In this document: positions 9,318-18,230 of the stretch, in pieces
Layout: every line of letters starts with the position of its first letter
Position numbering within the stretch: position 1 is the stretch's first letter
Source of the DNA: Bradyrhizobium sp. U87765 SZCCT0048
GTDB taxonomy: Bacteria > Pseudomonadota > Alphaproteobacteria > Rhizobiales > Xanthobacteraceae
Assembly (NCBI RefSeq): GCF_018131225.1
Contig: NZ_JAFCMM010000001.1
Location: 1,488,001-1,552,000 of the forward strand
Reading direction: 5' to 3'
DNA: 64,000 nucleotides
The notes under the pieces: model-generated
Databases searched by the model: none
Told to the model about the DNA's origin: nothing
The model's input: only the letters and a program-made list of their open reading frames with translations
Translations under genes and position numbers: made by a program

Positions 9318-9669
9318 GAGATGGACCATCCGGATGGGCTCGCTCCTGCCCTACCGCAGGCCCGATGCGGCAGCAAGGCGGACGCGAATCGCAGGCGCGG
9401 CCTGCGGCCTTGCGCCTTGCGTCGCCCGGCTTCGCATGCGCCAGCCTGCAACCATCGGTTTAGGCATCAAGGAGAATTGATCCCGCGCTGCAGGAGGATC
9501 GCAAGCCCAGGCAGGGTTTGTTCGCATAACGTGTGCGACATTCTCGGTCGGCCGGGCCGAGTATTACAAATTCGCAAGAATCGACGTTAGGCCATTTCGC
9601 GTTGCAGCGTGTTCAGGCTTAATGCGCCGCCTGGTTAAATGCAGATGCTTTGAACAAGAAAGACGGTCA
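9318..9669. other. Divergent intergenic region with a nested inverted repeat
   Basis: This 352-bp gap separates the ilvD-like gene (minus) from the RND adaptor gene (plus). It holds a nested palindrome: outer arms GCAAGGCG (9373-9380) and CGCCTTGC (9413-9420), inner arms GCAGGC (9391-9396) and GCCTGC (9400-9405). This could fold in the 5' leader of the ilvD-like mRNA or act as a protein site. No consensus -35/-10 pair stands out; TTCTCG and TTACAA 17 bases apart (near 9541-9569) are a weak candidate for the pump operon. I see no small ORF with a convincing ribosome site. Confidence 0.5.
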
Positions 9670-10830
9670 ATGACGGTTCGACGCTGGGTTTTCCTCGCCC
9701 TCACGCTCGTGGTCTGCGGGGGCCTCTACTTCGGGTACGGCCGCTTCTACGGCAAGCCCGAGCAGGCCGCCAACGCGAAGGGCCGCCCCAATGCCGTTCC
9801 CGTCACCGTCATGACGGCCCGAGCGACAACCTTCCCGGTGGTCCTGAGCGGCCTCGGCACCGTGCAGGCCTTCAACACCGTCACCGCCCGCACCCGCGTC
9901 GACGGCGAGGTCATCAAGATCCTGTTCAAGGAAGGCCAGACCGTGCAGCAGGGCGACCAGCTCGCCCGGATCGATCCCCGTCCCTACCAGGCCGCCGTCG
10001 ACCAGGCGACCGCCAAGCTCGCCCAGGACCAGGCAACGCTGCACAACTCCGAGCTCGACCTGCAGCGCTACTCCACCCTCGCCAAGCAGGACTTCGCCTC
10101 ACGCCAGCAGCTCGACACCCAGACGGCGGCGGTGGCACAGAACACGGCGCTGGTGCAGGCGGACAACGCCGCGCTCGACAACGCCAAGACCCAACTCGAC
10201 TACACCAACATCCGCTCGCCGATCACCGGCCGCGTCGGCTTCCGACTCGTCGACCAGGGCAACATCGTCAACGCCTCGAGCCAGACCGGCATCGTCACCA
10301 TCACCCAGGTGCAGCCGATCTCGGCCGTGTTCACGCTGCCGGAGGGCCAGATCAGCGACATCAATGCGGCGATGCAGAAGGGCGCGGTCGTCGCCACCGC
10401 TTACAGTGCCGACGGCAAGCGCAAGCTCGCCGACGGCACGCTGACGGTGATCAACAACCAGGTCGACGCGAGCACCGCCACCATCCAGCTCAAGGCCACC
10501 TTCCCCAATGCCGACAACGCGCTGTGGCCCGGTCTCGCCGTCGTGGTGCGCCTTCCGATCCAGACCCTCGACAACGTCGTGGTGGTGCCGCAATCGGCAG
10601 TCCAGCATGCCCAGCAGGGCCTCACCGCCTATGTCGTCGACGGCAACCAGAAGGCCCAGATCCGCCCGGTCGAGATCGGCGAAGGCAACACCGACGACGT
10701 CGTCATCACCAAGGGGATCGCGCCGGGTGACCGCGTCGTGGTCGCCGGCCAGTATCGCCTGCAGAACGGCTCGACCGTCGCAGTGAACGAAGCGTCCAAC
10801 GAAACCGTCGGACGGAGTGCCCGGCCATGA
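9670..10830 (+). CDS. RND efflux system periplasmic adaptor subunit (MdtA/MexA-like)
   Basis: 386 residues from the ATG at 9670. A short cytoplasmic stretch MTVRRW leads into one N-terminal hydrophobic helix (residues 5-20), which anchors the protein to the inner membrane. Then come a barrel-sandwich (lipoyl) half (VDGEVIKILFKEGQTVQQGD), an alpha-hairpin coiled coil (residues about 105-170, rich in Q/A/L) and the beta-barrel and membrane-proximal domains. It bridges the RND pump to an outer-membrane factor. Its TGA overlaps the ATG of the pump gene (ATGA), so the two are translationally coupled. An upstream ATG at 9622 is open but lacks a better ribosome site. No outer-membrane factor gene is linked. 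Confidence 0.9.
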   Translation: MTVRRWVFLALTLVVCGGLYFGYGRFYGKPEQAANAKGRPNAVPVTVMTARATTFPVVLSGLGTVQAFNTVTARTRVDGEVIKILFKEGQTVQQGDQLARIDPRPYQAAVDQATAKLAQDQATLHNSELDLQRYSTLAKQDFASRQQLDTQTAAVAQNTALVQADNAALDNAKTQLDYTNIRSPITGRVGFRLVDQGNIVNASSQTGIVTITQVQPISAVFTLPEGQISDINAAMQKGAVVATAYSADGKRKLADGTLTVINNQVDASTATIQLKATFPNADNALWPGLAVVVRLPIQTLDNVVVVPQSAVQHAQQGLTAYVVDGNQKAQIRPVEIGEGNTDDVVITKGIAPGDRVVVAGQYRLQNGSTVAVNEASNETVGRSARP

Positions 10831-13800
10831 GCAGCGGCGGCCTTTCCGGACCCTTCATCAAACGGCCGATCGCCACCTCGCTGATGATGGCGGGCGTGCT
10901 GTTCGTTGGCCTCATCGCCTATCCGCAGTTGCCGGTCGCGCCGTTGCCGCAGATCGACTTCCCGACCATCTCGGTGTCGGCCAGCCTGCCGGGCGCCAGC
11001 CCCGACACCATGGCATCGTCGGTCGCCCAGCCGCTCGAGAACCAGTTCGCCCAGATCGCCGGCGTGTCGGAACTGACCTCGACGAGTTCACTCGGCTCGA
11101 CCTCGATCACCATCCAGTTCGACCTCAACCGTAACATCGACGGCGCCGCCAACGACGTCATGGCCGCCATCAACGCGGCCAGCGGCCAGCTGCCCAAGAA
11201 CCTGCCGAGCCCGCCGACCTACCGCAAGGTCAACCCGGCGGATTCGCCGATCCTGCTGCTGTCGGCGACCTCGGATACGATGCCACTGACGGAACTCGAC
11301 GACAACGTCGAGATCAAGATCTCGCAACAGATCAGCCAGCTGCCCGGCGTCGGGCTCGTCTCCATCGGCGGCCAGCAGAAGCCGGCGATCCGCATCCAGC
11401 TCGACCCGGCGAAGCTCGCGACCAAGGGCCTGTCGCTCGAAGACGTCCGCGCCCAGCTCGCCGTCACCACCGTCAACAGCCCCAAAGGCGCGCTCGACGG
11501 CACGACGCGCAGTTACACCATCTACGCCAACGACCAGCTGACCATCGCCAAGGACTGGAACGACATCATCGTCGCCTACCGCAACGGCGCGCCGCTCCGC
11601 GTGCGCGACATCGGCAAGGCGATCGCCGGCCCCGAAGACACCAAGCAGGCGGCCTGGGCCAACGGCCAGCGCGGCGTCTTCCTGGTGATCTTCAAGCAGC
11701 CCGGCGCCAACGTCATCGAGACGGTCGACCGCATCAAGGCGGCGCTGCCGCGCCTGGAGCTGGCGCTGCCACCGGCGATCAAGATCGACATTCTCAGCGA
11801 CCGCACCCAGACCATCCGCGCCTCGGTCTCCGACGTGCAGTTCACACTGATGATCACGATTGCCCTCGTGGTCATGGTGATCTTCCTGTTCCTGCGCAAC
11901 GTCTGGGCGACCATCATTCCCAGCATCACCGTGCCGCTCGCCCTGCTCGGCGCCTGCGCGCTGATGTGGCTGGCAGGCTACACGCTCGACAACCTGTCTC
12001 TGATGGCGCTCACCATCTCGGTCGGCTTCGTGGTCGACGACGCCATCGTGATGCTGGAAAACATCACACGCTATATCGAGGAGGGCGAAAGCCCGATGCA
12101 GGCGGCGCTCAAGGGCGCCGGCGAGATCGGCTTCACCATCTTCTCGATCTCGCTGTCGCTGGTCGCCGTGCTGATCCCGCTGCTGCTGATGGGCGGCATC
12201 ATCGGCCGGCTGTTCCGCGAGTTCTCCGTGGTGCTGGCGATGACCATCGCCGTGTCGGCATTCGTGTCCCTGACGCTGACGCCGATGATGGCGTCGCGCT
12301 TCCTCAAGCCCCACAGCGACGAAAAGCACGGCCGCTTCTACAACGCCAGCGAGCGCGTCTTCGACGCCATGCTCAACGGCTACAAGCGCGGCCTCGACCT
12401 GGCGCTGCGCTTCCGCAAGCTCACGCTCGCCGTGTTCCTGGTGTCGCTCGCCGCCACCGTCGCACTGTTCATCATCATTCCCAAGGGCTTCTTCCCGCAA
12501 CAGGACACCGGTCTGATCGTCGGCCAGTCCGAGGCGGCGCAGGACATCTCGTTCCAGGACATGATGCGCAAGCAGCAGCAGGTCGGCGCCATCATCCAGC
12601 AGGACCCGGCCGTCGCCAGCGTCGCGATGGCGATCGGCGGCAGCGGCGGCAACGCCCTCAACAGCGGTCGCGTCTTCATCACGCTGAAGCCGCGCGACGA
12701 GCGCAACGTCAATGCCGACCAGATTATCGCCCGGCTGCGGCCCAAGCTCGACCAGGTCGAGGGCGCCCGCCTGTTCCTGCAGTCGGCGCAGGACGTCCGC
12801 ATCGGTGGCCGCATCTCCCGCACCCAGTACCAGATCACGGTGCAGGACGCCGACCTCGACGAACTCAACACCTGGGCGCCGAAGATCCTGGACAAGCTGC
12901 GCACGCTGAAGGAGCTGCGTGACGTCGCCACCGACCAGCAGACCCAGGGCACGACGCTGACGCTGATCATCGACCGCGACCAGGCGTCCCGCCTCGGCAT
13001 CCAGCCGCAGGTGATCGACGACACGCTGTACGATGCCTTTGGCCAGCGCCAGGTCACGCAGTACTTCACCCAGACCAACACCTACAAGGTGATCGTCGAG
13101 GTGCTGCCTGAACTGCAGGGCGACCTGCAGACGCTCAACAACATCTACGTCAAGTCGCCGACCACCGGCCAGAACGTACCGCTGTCGTCGTTCGTCCACT
13201 GGACGACACGGCCGGTGCAACCGCTCACGGTCAGCCACCAGGGCCAGTTCCCGGCGGTCACCGTGTCGTTCAACCTCGCCCAGGGCGTTGCCCTCGGCGA
13301 AGCGACCACAGCGATCGAGCAGGCGCAGCGCGAGCTGCAACTGCCGGGCGCGCTGTCGATGCGCTTCCAGGGCACCGCGCAGGCGTTCCAGCAGTCGCTC
13401 AGCACCGTGCCGCTGCTGATCGTCGCCGCGCTGATCGTGGTCTACCTGATCCTCGGCATGCTCTACGAGAGCTACATTCACCCGCTGACGATTCTGTCGA
13501 CGCTGCCGTCGGCAGCGCTGGGCGCGCTCGCCACGCTGATGCTCGGCGGCTACGACTTCAGCCTGATCGCGCTGATCGGCATCATCCTCTTGATCGGCAT
13601 CGTCAAGAAGAACGGCATCATGATGGTCGACTTCGCCATCGTCGGCGAACGCGATCAGAGGCTATCGAGCGAGGAAAGCATCCGTCAGGCGGCCATCCTG
13701 CGCTTCCGCCCGATCATGATGACCACGATGGCTGCCCTGCTGGGCGCCGTGCCGCTGATGCTTGGCCATGGCACCGGCTCGGAACTGCGCCAGCCGCTGG

Positions 13801-13988
13801 GATGGTCGATGGTCGGCGGCCTGATCGTCAGCCAGGCGCTGACGTTGTTCACGACGCCGGTGATCTATCTCTACCTCGACCAGTTGTCGAACTGGATGAG
13901 CCCGAAGAACCACGGCACCACGCCGGACGCGCCGGCGGAGGAAGAGACCTATCCTCCCGAAAAACTGCGCTCGGCGGCCGGCGGCTAG
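10827..13988 (+). CDS. RND efflux transporter permease (MdtB/MdtC-like, AcrB superfamily)
   Basis: 1053 residues, the normal length for a hydrophobe/amphiphile efflux (HAE1) pump. There is one N-terminal helix, a large periplasmic porter domain, helices TM2-7, a second porter domain and helices TM8-12. The proton-relay aspartates appear in TM4 as GFVVDDAIVMLENI, and the opening FIKRPIATSLMMAG is typical of the family. Unlike MexF-type pumps, the early sequence (SLPGASPDTMASSVAQPLENQ) is close to the MdtB/MdtC branch. It is the second gene of a two-gene operon that ends in a clear terminator at 14028-14060. Drug or metabolite specificity cannot be read. Confidence 0.93.
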   Translation: MSSGGLSGPFIKRPIATSLMMAGVLFVGLIAYPQLPVAPLPQIDFPTISVSASLPGASPDTMASSVAQPLENQFAQIAGVSELTSTSSLGSTSITIQFDLNRNIDGAANDVMAAINAASGQLPKNLPSPPTYRKVNPADSPILLLSATSDTMPLTELDDNVEIKISQQISQLPGVGLVSIGGQQKPAIRIQLDPAKLATKGLSLEDVRAQLAVTTVNSPKGALDGTTRSYTIYANDQLTIAKDWNDIIVAYRNGAPLRVRDIGKAIAGPEDTKQAAWANGQRGVFLVIFKQPGANVIETVDRIKAALPRLELALPPAIKIDILSDRTQTIRASVSDVQFTLMITIALVVMVIFLFLRNVWATIIPSITVPLALLGACALMWLAGYTLDNLSLMALTISVGFVVDDAIVMLENITRYIEEGESPMQAALKGAGEIGFTIFSISLSLVAVLIPLLLMGGIIGRLFREFSVVLAMTIAVSAFVSLTLTPMMASRFLKPHSDEKHGRFYNASERVFDAMLNGYKRGLDLALRFRKLTLAVFLVSLAATVALFIIIPKGFFPQQDTGLIVGQSEAAQDISFQDMMRKQQQVGAIIQQDPAVASVAMAIGGSGGNALNSGRVFITLKPRDERNVNADQIIARLRPKLDQVEGARLFLQSAQDVRIGGRISRTQYQITVQDADLDELNTWAPKILDKLRTLKELRDVATDQQTQGTTLTLIIDRDQASRLGIQPQVIDDTLYDAFGQRQVTQYFTQTNTYKVIVEVLPELQGDLQTLNNIYVKSPTTGQNVPLSSFVHWTTRPVQPLTVSHQGQFPAVTVSFNLAQGVALGEATTAIEQAQRELQLPGALSMRFQGTAQAFQQSLSTVPLLIVAALIVVYLILGMLYESYIHPLTILSTLPSAALGALATLMLGGYDFSLIALIGIILLIGIVKKNGIMMVDFAIVGERDQRLSSEESIRQAAILRFRPIMMTTMAALLGAVPLMLGHGTGSELRQPLGWSMVGGLIVSQALTLFTTPVIYLYLDQLSNWMSPKNHGTTPDAPAEEETYPPEKLRSAAGG

Positions 13989-14027
13989 CCGGAATCCGCT
14001 CGCTGGCGCATGTCGGAGAACCAAGCC

Positions 14028-14060
14028 AAAGAGCCCGGCGCTGCCGGGCTCTTTCTTTTT
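14028..14060 (+). terminator. Rho-independent terminator of the RND operon
   Basis: A perfect 9-bp G/C stem, GAGCCCGGC (14031-14039) and GCCGGGCTC (14043-14051), closes a 3-base loop. It is flanked by AAA on the left and followed by TTTCTTTTT. It lies 40 bases after the pump stop codon. Confidence 0.9.
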
Positions 14061-14081
14061 GCAGGCATGACAATACGCGTG

Positions 14082-14720
14082 TCAGGCGTCGATGCGCCCT
14101 GTCTGGCTTTCCGTGGCGAAGTCGCGCCACGAGGCGCAGGGGATATCGGCCACCGGATGCACCTCCTTCAGGAGGCGGACCTCGCGCCAGTCGCCCGGCG
14201 TGCGCGTGAAGTGGAAACCGGCCTTGCGCCCCAGCGACTGCATCTCGATGTTGGTACCGAGCGTATCCCCCATCAGATGATGCGCGCCGAGAGCCGCCGC
14301 GCGACACTCGAGGTTCGACAGCAGCGCAAAGCCGATGCCAAGGCCGCGGAATGCATCTCCCACCGACAGCCCGAACTCGACGCGATCGGCAGCCTCGTCG
14401 TACATATAGCGCGCCTCGCCGACGATCACCGTCGCGCCATCGATCGTCATCTCGGCCACCACCGCGTAGCGGTCGCCTTCGCCGAGCTGTAGCAGGCGAT
14501 CGAACTCGCCGCCCGACAGCCCGCTGCTCGCACCGGTGAAACGGTTGTAGCGCGCCGCCGGCGCCATGGCGGCAAAATAGGCCTGCAACCCCGCACGATC
14601 CCGCGGCTCGACGAACCGCACCGTCAGCGAGCGGCCGTCGCGCAACCGCAGCACGTCGGCGAAGCGGCTGAGGTCGTCGTGATGGCTGTGAAGCCATTCC
14701 ATCATCGCGGCGCTGGCCAT
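14082..14720 (-). CDS. GNAT family N-acetyltransferase
   Basis: 212 residues. The acetyl-CoA-binding beta4-alpha3 segment is seen as VEFGLSVGDAFRGLGIGFALLSNLE (the R-G-x-G-I-G type pyrophosphate loop, about residues 118-142). It is preceded by the usual beta strands (AVVAEMTIDGATVIVGEARY). The N-terminus reads as a GNAT core (LTVRFVEPRDRAGLQAYF). The ATG at 14720 has an AAGAGGA ribosome site. The acyl acceptor is unknown. Its nearest upstream gene is the DUF1127 gene on the same strand, 52 bases away, so both may be on one transcript driven from 15006-15034. Confidence 0.85.
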   Translation of the reverse strand: MASAAMMEWLHSHHDDLSRFADVLRLRDGRSLTVRFVEPRDRAGLQAYFAAMAPAARYNRFTGASSGLSGGEFDRLLQLGEGDRYAVVAEMTIDGATVIVGEARYMYDEAADRVEFGLSVGDAFRGLGIGFALLSNLECRAAALGAHHLMGDTLGTNIEMQSLGRKAGFHFTRTPGDWREVRLLKEVHPVADIPCASWRDFATESQTGRIDA

Positions 14721-14772
14721 GATGCGATCCTCTTGTCCCTCTTTTCCTGGCGCGGGGCCGGCGACGGCGGGC

Positions 14773-14976
14773 TCACGCCCGCCAGAACGGCTTGTCGATC
14801 TCAAGGGCGACGTCGTCCCGCGACAGCCCGACATCGTTCAGGTCTCGCTCGGTCCACGCTGCGAGTTCACCGCGCTCCACGAACCGCCGGCGCCAGATGT
14901 GAAGCAGCTCCCCGAGCCGCTCGACGGCACCGAAATCATGATGATTTGTCATCTCATGATGGCTGCAGACAGACAT
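14773..14976 (-). CDS. DUF1127 small protein
   Basis: 67 residues. The ATG at 14976 has a perfect AGGAGG 6 bases upstream. The C-terminal half carries the DUF1127 pattern: IWRRRFVERGELAAWTERDL, then LNDVGLSRDDV, and a KPFWR ending. Small arginine-rich DUF1127 proteins are known in Rhizobiales as RNA-associated or phosphate/carbon-regulation modulators; the role here is inferred only from the family. An alternative TTG start at 14997 would add seven residues but lacks support. It is transcribed divergently from the LysR gene. Confidence 0.85.
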   Translation of the reverse strand: MSVCSHHEMTNHHDFGAVERLGELLHIWRRRFVERGELAAWTERDLNDVGLSRDDVALEIDKPFWRA

Positions 14977-15005
14977 TTTGGCCTCCTGTTCGCTCAATAC
15001 GGAGC

Positions 15006-15034
15006 TTTATCCGCCTGCGCAGGCCCGTTGACAA
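15006..15034 (-). promoter_or_regulatory. Sigma-70-like promoter for the DUF1127-GNAT transcript
   Basis: On the minus strand TTGTCA (15029-15034) is followed after 17 bases by GATAAA (15006-15011), both close to consensus. The start point would fall near 15000, directly ahead of the DUF1127 ribosome site. The region is shared with the divergent LysR gene, so LysR may control it. Confidence 0.5.
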
Positions 15035-15089
15035 ACGACACTTTGTCCGCAAACGTATGAGATAATTTCATGCGAGGGAAACGACGGCC

Positions 15090-16025
15090 ATGACGGCGCG
15101 CCTGCCATCGCTCAACGGCCTGCGGGCGTTCGAAGCCGCAGCTCGCCACCTGTCCTTCACCCTGGCCGCCGCCGAGCTGAACGTGACCCAGACCGCGATC
15201 AGCCACCAGATCCGCCGGCTGGAGGAAGAACTCGGACTGCAGCTGTTCGTCCGCAAGAACCGCGCCCTCACCCTGACGGCGGCAGCGCGCGACTACCTGC
15301 CCGGGGTCCGCGCCGCCTTCCAGGATCTACGGCTGGCGACCGACCGGCTGTTGCGACGCGACGCCAGCCCCGTATTGACCATCAGCACGCTGGCCTCGTT
15401 TGCGGCAAAATGGCTGCTGCCCCGCCTCGCCTCATTCCAGGAGGCCCATCCCGGCATCGACGTACGCATCACGACGTCGACTGATCCCGTCGATTTTCGC
15501 AAGGGCGATGTCGATGCGGCAATCCGTTATGGCCGCGGCCAGTGGCCCGGACTGCATGCGACATGGCTGACTGCGGACGAACTGTTTCCGGTGTGCAGCC
15601 CGGCGCTGCGCGATGGCGCCCGGCCGCTGCGCCGCCCGGATGATCTTGCCCATCATGTGCTGCTGCACACCAGCAGCTCCGGCGACGACTGGCGCCTGTG
15701 GCTGACCGCCGCCGGCCTGCCCATCGATATGGCCCGTCATGGCCCGACCTTCGATCTCAACCTGATGACCGTGCAGGCCGCGATCGATGGCCTCGGCGTC
15801 GCCATCGGCCGGACCTCCTACGTCCAGGACGACATCGACCGGGGGCGACTCATCGTCCCCTTCGACATTGCGCTGCCGGCCGACGCGGGCTTCTACCTGG
15901 TGGCCCCGCACGCGGCCGCCGACAATCCGAAACTTAGTGCGTTCCGCTCGTGGCTGGTCGCTGCCGCGAGGCGCGGCGACCAGCCGGGACGGGATTATCC
16001 CGTCACCTTGGAGAAGTCCGGCTGA
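15090..16025 (+). CDS. LysR family regulator, GcvA-like subgroup
   Basis: 311 residues. The N-terminal winged helix-turn-helix (LPSLNGLRAFEAAARHLSFTLAAAELNVTQTAISHQIRRLEEELG, residues 5-50, shown by its family hallmarks NVTQTAISHQI) is the GcvA-type LysR pattern. The effector domain (from about residue 95) keeps STDPVDFRKGDVDAAIRYG, typical of GcvA-like regulators. It is divergent from the DUF1127 gene and may regulate it. Its 3' end overlaps the convergent crotonase gene by 31 bases, so antisense interference between the two transcripts is possible. Effector unknown. Confidence 0.9.
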   Translation: MTARLPSLNGLRAFEAAARHLSFTLAAAELNVTQTAISHQIRRLEEELGLQLFVRKNRALTLTAAARDYLPGVRAAFQDLRLATDRLLRRDASPVLTISTLASFAAKWLLPRLASFQEAHPGIDVRITTSTDPVDFRKGDVDAAIRYGRGQWPGLHATWLTADELFPVCSPALRDGARPLRRPDDLAHHVLLHTSSSGDDWRLWLTAAGLPIDMARHGPTFDLNLMTVQAAIDGLGVAIGRTSYVQDDIDRGRLIVPFDIALPADAGFYLVAPHAAADNPKLSAFRSWLVAAARRGDQPGRDYPVTLEKSG

Positions 16026-16768
16026 CGGCGCTCGGCGAAGGCCGTGAACGCTTCGCGCGCCTCCGCCGTCTTCAGCCGCTCCTGGAAAATCACCCCTTCG
16101 CGGTTCATCTGCTCGGCGATCGTCTCGCGGTCGCGCATCAGCGCCTTGGTGTGCGCCAGTGCTCCGACGGGACGCTTGGCCAGCGCATCGGCCGCGGCGC
16201 GCGCCCGAGCGCGCAGATCCGCCGCCGGCACCACTGCGTTGGCGAGACCGATATTGACCGCCGTCGCCCCGTCGACGGGCTCGCCGAGCGCGAACATCGC
16301 ATAGGCGCGGGCATGACCGACACGCGCCGGCAGCAGCAGGCTCGAGGCGGCCTCGGGCACCAGAGCGAGATTGACGAACGGCGTCATCAGCCGGGCGGTA
16401 TCGGCGAGGTACACGAGATCGCAATGCAGCAGCATGGTGGTGCCGACGCCGACGGCATTACCCTGCACGGCAGCAACGATCGGCCGGCTCGCCTTGGCGA
16501 GCGCGCGCAGAAAGCGGAACACCTGCTTCTCGCCCCTGAACGAGCCGGTCGACTGCGCGGCGAAGTCGGCGAGATCATTGCCCGCGGTGAAGCTGTCGCC
16601 ATCACCCTGCAGCAGCACGACGCGAACGGCGGCATCGCTCTCTGCCCGGTCGAGGGCGTCTGCGAGCGCACCGTACATCGCGTCCGTCAGTGCGTTCTTC
16701 TTGTCGGCGCGGGCCAGCGTCACGGTCAACACGCCACCATCGAGCTCGGTCTTCACATGCTCCGTCAT
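15995..16768 (-). CDS. Enoyl-CoA hydratase/isomerase (crotonase) family protein, ECI/PaaG-like active site
   Basis: 257 residues. The oxyanion-hole motif SFTAGNDLADF (residues 59-69) and the helix VQGNAVGVGT mark a crotonase fold. The two hydratase glutamates are not conserved: the first position reads GVGTT, and the second lies in LMTPFVNL. Instead Glu139 in LVPEAASS matches the acid/base of delta3,delta2-enoyl-CoA isomerases. I therefore read it as an isomerase-type acyl-CoA enzyme, not a hydratase. Its ATG overlaps the TGA of the MarR gene (ATGA) and has a GGAAGGA site, so it is co-transcribed with and probably controlled by that regulator. Confidence 0.85.
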   Translation of the reverse strand: MTEHVKTELDGGVLTVTLARADKKNALTDAMYGALADALDRAESDAAVRVVLLQGDGDSFTAGNDLADFAAQSTGSFRGEKQVFRFLRALAKASRPIVAAVQGNAVGVGTTMLLHCDLVYLADTARLMTPFVNLALVPEAASSLLLPARVGHARAYAMFALGEPVDGATAVNIGLANAVVPAADLRARARAAADALAKRPVGALAHTKALMRDRETIAEQMNREGVIFQERLKTAEAREAFTAFAERRQPDFSKVTG

Positions 16769-17226
16769 CGGATCTTTCCTTCCTGGTCCTTGGAGATATC
16801 TTTGGGAAACTTGTCCTGCAGGCTGGTGAGCCAGCGCGCAACCACATCGATTTCCTTGTCGGAAAAGCCTTCCATCAGCCGCGCATTGAGCGCCTGCGTT
16901 CGCGCCACCGCGCGCTTGCGCGCCGACAGCCCGGCCTCCGTCAGGTAGACGCGCCATGCACGACCGTCGGCGCTGTCCGGCCGGCGTTCGAGGAGGCCGG
17001 CACGCTCCATGCGGTCGGCGAGCCCCGACATCGCCGACGGCACGAGATCGAGCGCCGCCGCGACATCGCCGATCAGCGCGCCGTCATTGCGGCCGAGATA
17101 GAACAGCACGCCGGACTGCGCCGACGTCAGCCCGTTCTCGGCCGCCATCTGCTGCTCCACCCAGCGCTGCAGGCGGCGCTGTCCGACGGACAACAGAAAG
17201 ACAAGGCGGCGGTCGGGAGCGGTCAT
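16765..17226 (-). CDS. MarR family transcriptional regulator
   Basis: 153 residues with the winged helix (LTSAQSGVLFYLGRNDG ... VPSAMSGLADRMERAGLLERRPDSADGRAWRVYLTEAG) in the middle and helical dimerisation ends. The DGRAW wing replaces the usual DRR-x-x. It is coupled to the crotonase gene by an ATGA overlap. A perfect 20-bp palindrome lies 11 bases upstream of its start codon, strongly suggesting autorepression. In this group of bacteria MarR regulators of aromatic-acid degradation respond to acyl-CoA thioesters; an acyl-CoA ligand is inferred here from the crotonase partner. Confidence 0.9.
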   Translation of the reverse strand: MTAPDRRLVFLLSVGQRRLQRWVEQQMAAENGLTSAQSGVLFYLGRNDGALIGDVAAALDLVPSAMSGLADRMERAGLLERRPDSADGRAWRVYLTEAGLSARKRAVARTQALNARLMEGFSDKEIDVVARWLTSLQDKFPKDISKDQEGKIR

Positions 17227-17237
17227 GGCGGGACAAT

Positions 17238-17268
17238 ATATTTCGCATGCGAAATATCAAGATATTTC
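17238..17268. promoter_or_regulatory. MarR operator: two overlapping palindromes
   Basis: 17238-17257 is a perfect 20-bp palindrome, ATATTTCGCATGCGAAATAT. A second, GAAATATC-AA-GATATTTC (17251-17268), shares its left arm with the first. This gives three ATATTTC-type half-sites in 31 bp, lying in the 30-bp gap between the MarR start codon and the EamA stop. It fits a MarR dimer site with a possible second dimer. Confidence 0.75.
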
Positions 17269-18147
17269 TTGCCGCCCGGCGGCCGCCGGCCGCGCCGCCA
17301 TCCCGCGGACCGGCAGCATCACGATCACCACCCCCGCGAAAATCAGCGCCATCCCGCAAAAGCGCGCGGGAGCGAACAGCTCCCCGAACACCACCGCCGA
17401 GGTCAGCACGCCGACGCAAGGCGACAGCAGCGCAAAGGGAGCGATGGCGCCCGCCGGAAAGCGCTGGAGCAATCGTCCCCAGATCGCATAGGCCATTGTC
17501 GCTGCCGCACCGAGGTAGATCGCACCGCACAGAGCGGGCCACGACGCCACCGCGACCGCATCCCACAGCGGAGGTTCGCCCTTGACCGCGGACAACGCCA
17601 GCGCCGGCAACGGCGGAACAAGGCTCGCCCAGACGATCAGCGGAAACACCGGCACGCCGGGAAGACGTTTGACGAGCACGTTCCCCACCGCCCAGCTGAA
17701 GGCGCCGCCGAGAGCAAGCGCCAGGGCGACGGGCCGCAGATCATCGCCGACCGTCAGGCCGATGAGGAGCAGGCCGCCAAACGCCACGACCATTCCAATG
17801 CACTGCCGCACGCCGGGCAGATCGCCCAGCCAGACGGCCGCCAGCGCCACGGTGAAGAACACCTGCATCTGCTGCGTGACCGATGCGAGGCCCGGCGACA
17901 GCCCCTGCTCGAATGCAAAGAACAACAGGAGGAACTGTCCGGTAAACAATGTCAGGCCGACGGTCACCAGCATCGGCCAGCCGATCGGCGGGCGCGGCAC
18001 GATCAGAACAGGCAGGCTCGCGATCAGAAACCGCAGCGCGGTGAGCTGGGACGCCGAGAAGCTCTGCAAAGCCAGCTTGGTTGCGACAAAGGCCAGCCCC
18101 CATACAACTGATGTCAGCGCCGCCATCGCCATGTACCGCAGCTTCAT
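17257..18147 (-). CDS. EamA/DMT superfamily transporter
   Basis: 296 residues with ten predicted transmembrane helices in two EamA repeats: the first from AALTSVVWGLAFVATKLAL, the second from ALGGAFSWAVGNVLVKRL. Both are typical of the drug/metabolite transporter family that exports amino acids or metabolites. It diverges from the MocR regulator at 18275, a common arrangement in which the MocR protein controls the exporter. The stop codon touches the MarR operator, and the MarR-crotonase pair lies only 30 bases downstream on the same strand, so read-through is possible. Substrate unknown. Confidence 0.88.
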   Translation of the reverse strand: MKLRYMAMAALTSVVWGLAFVATKLALQSFSASQLTALRFLIASLPVLIVPRPPIGWPMLVTVGLTLFTGQFLLLFFAFEQGLSPGLASVTQQMQVFFTVALAAVWLGDLPGVRQCIGMVVAFGGLLLIGLTVGDDLRPVALALALGGAFSWAVGNVLVKRLPGVPVFPLIVWASLVPPLPALALSAVKGEPPLWDAVAVASWPALCGAIYLGAAATMAYAIWGRLLQRFPAGAIAPFALLSPCVGVLTSAVVFGELFAPARFCGMALIFAGVVIVMLPVRGMAARPAAAGRQEIS

Positions 18148-18230
18148 GCAAGCCCTCCCCGCCGCGTCGGCCAGAACATCGGCCTCGTTCGGCCGGCGAT
18201 GGCGGGAGCGAGGCTAGCGTGATAGTGGTA

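Noticed and set aside
11088..13481. A 797-codon minus-strand frame opposite the first RND pump
   Set aside because: The translation is Asp/Arg/His-rich with no domain, and the plus frame is an unambiguous AcrB-type pump.
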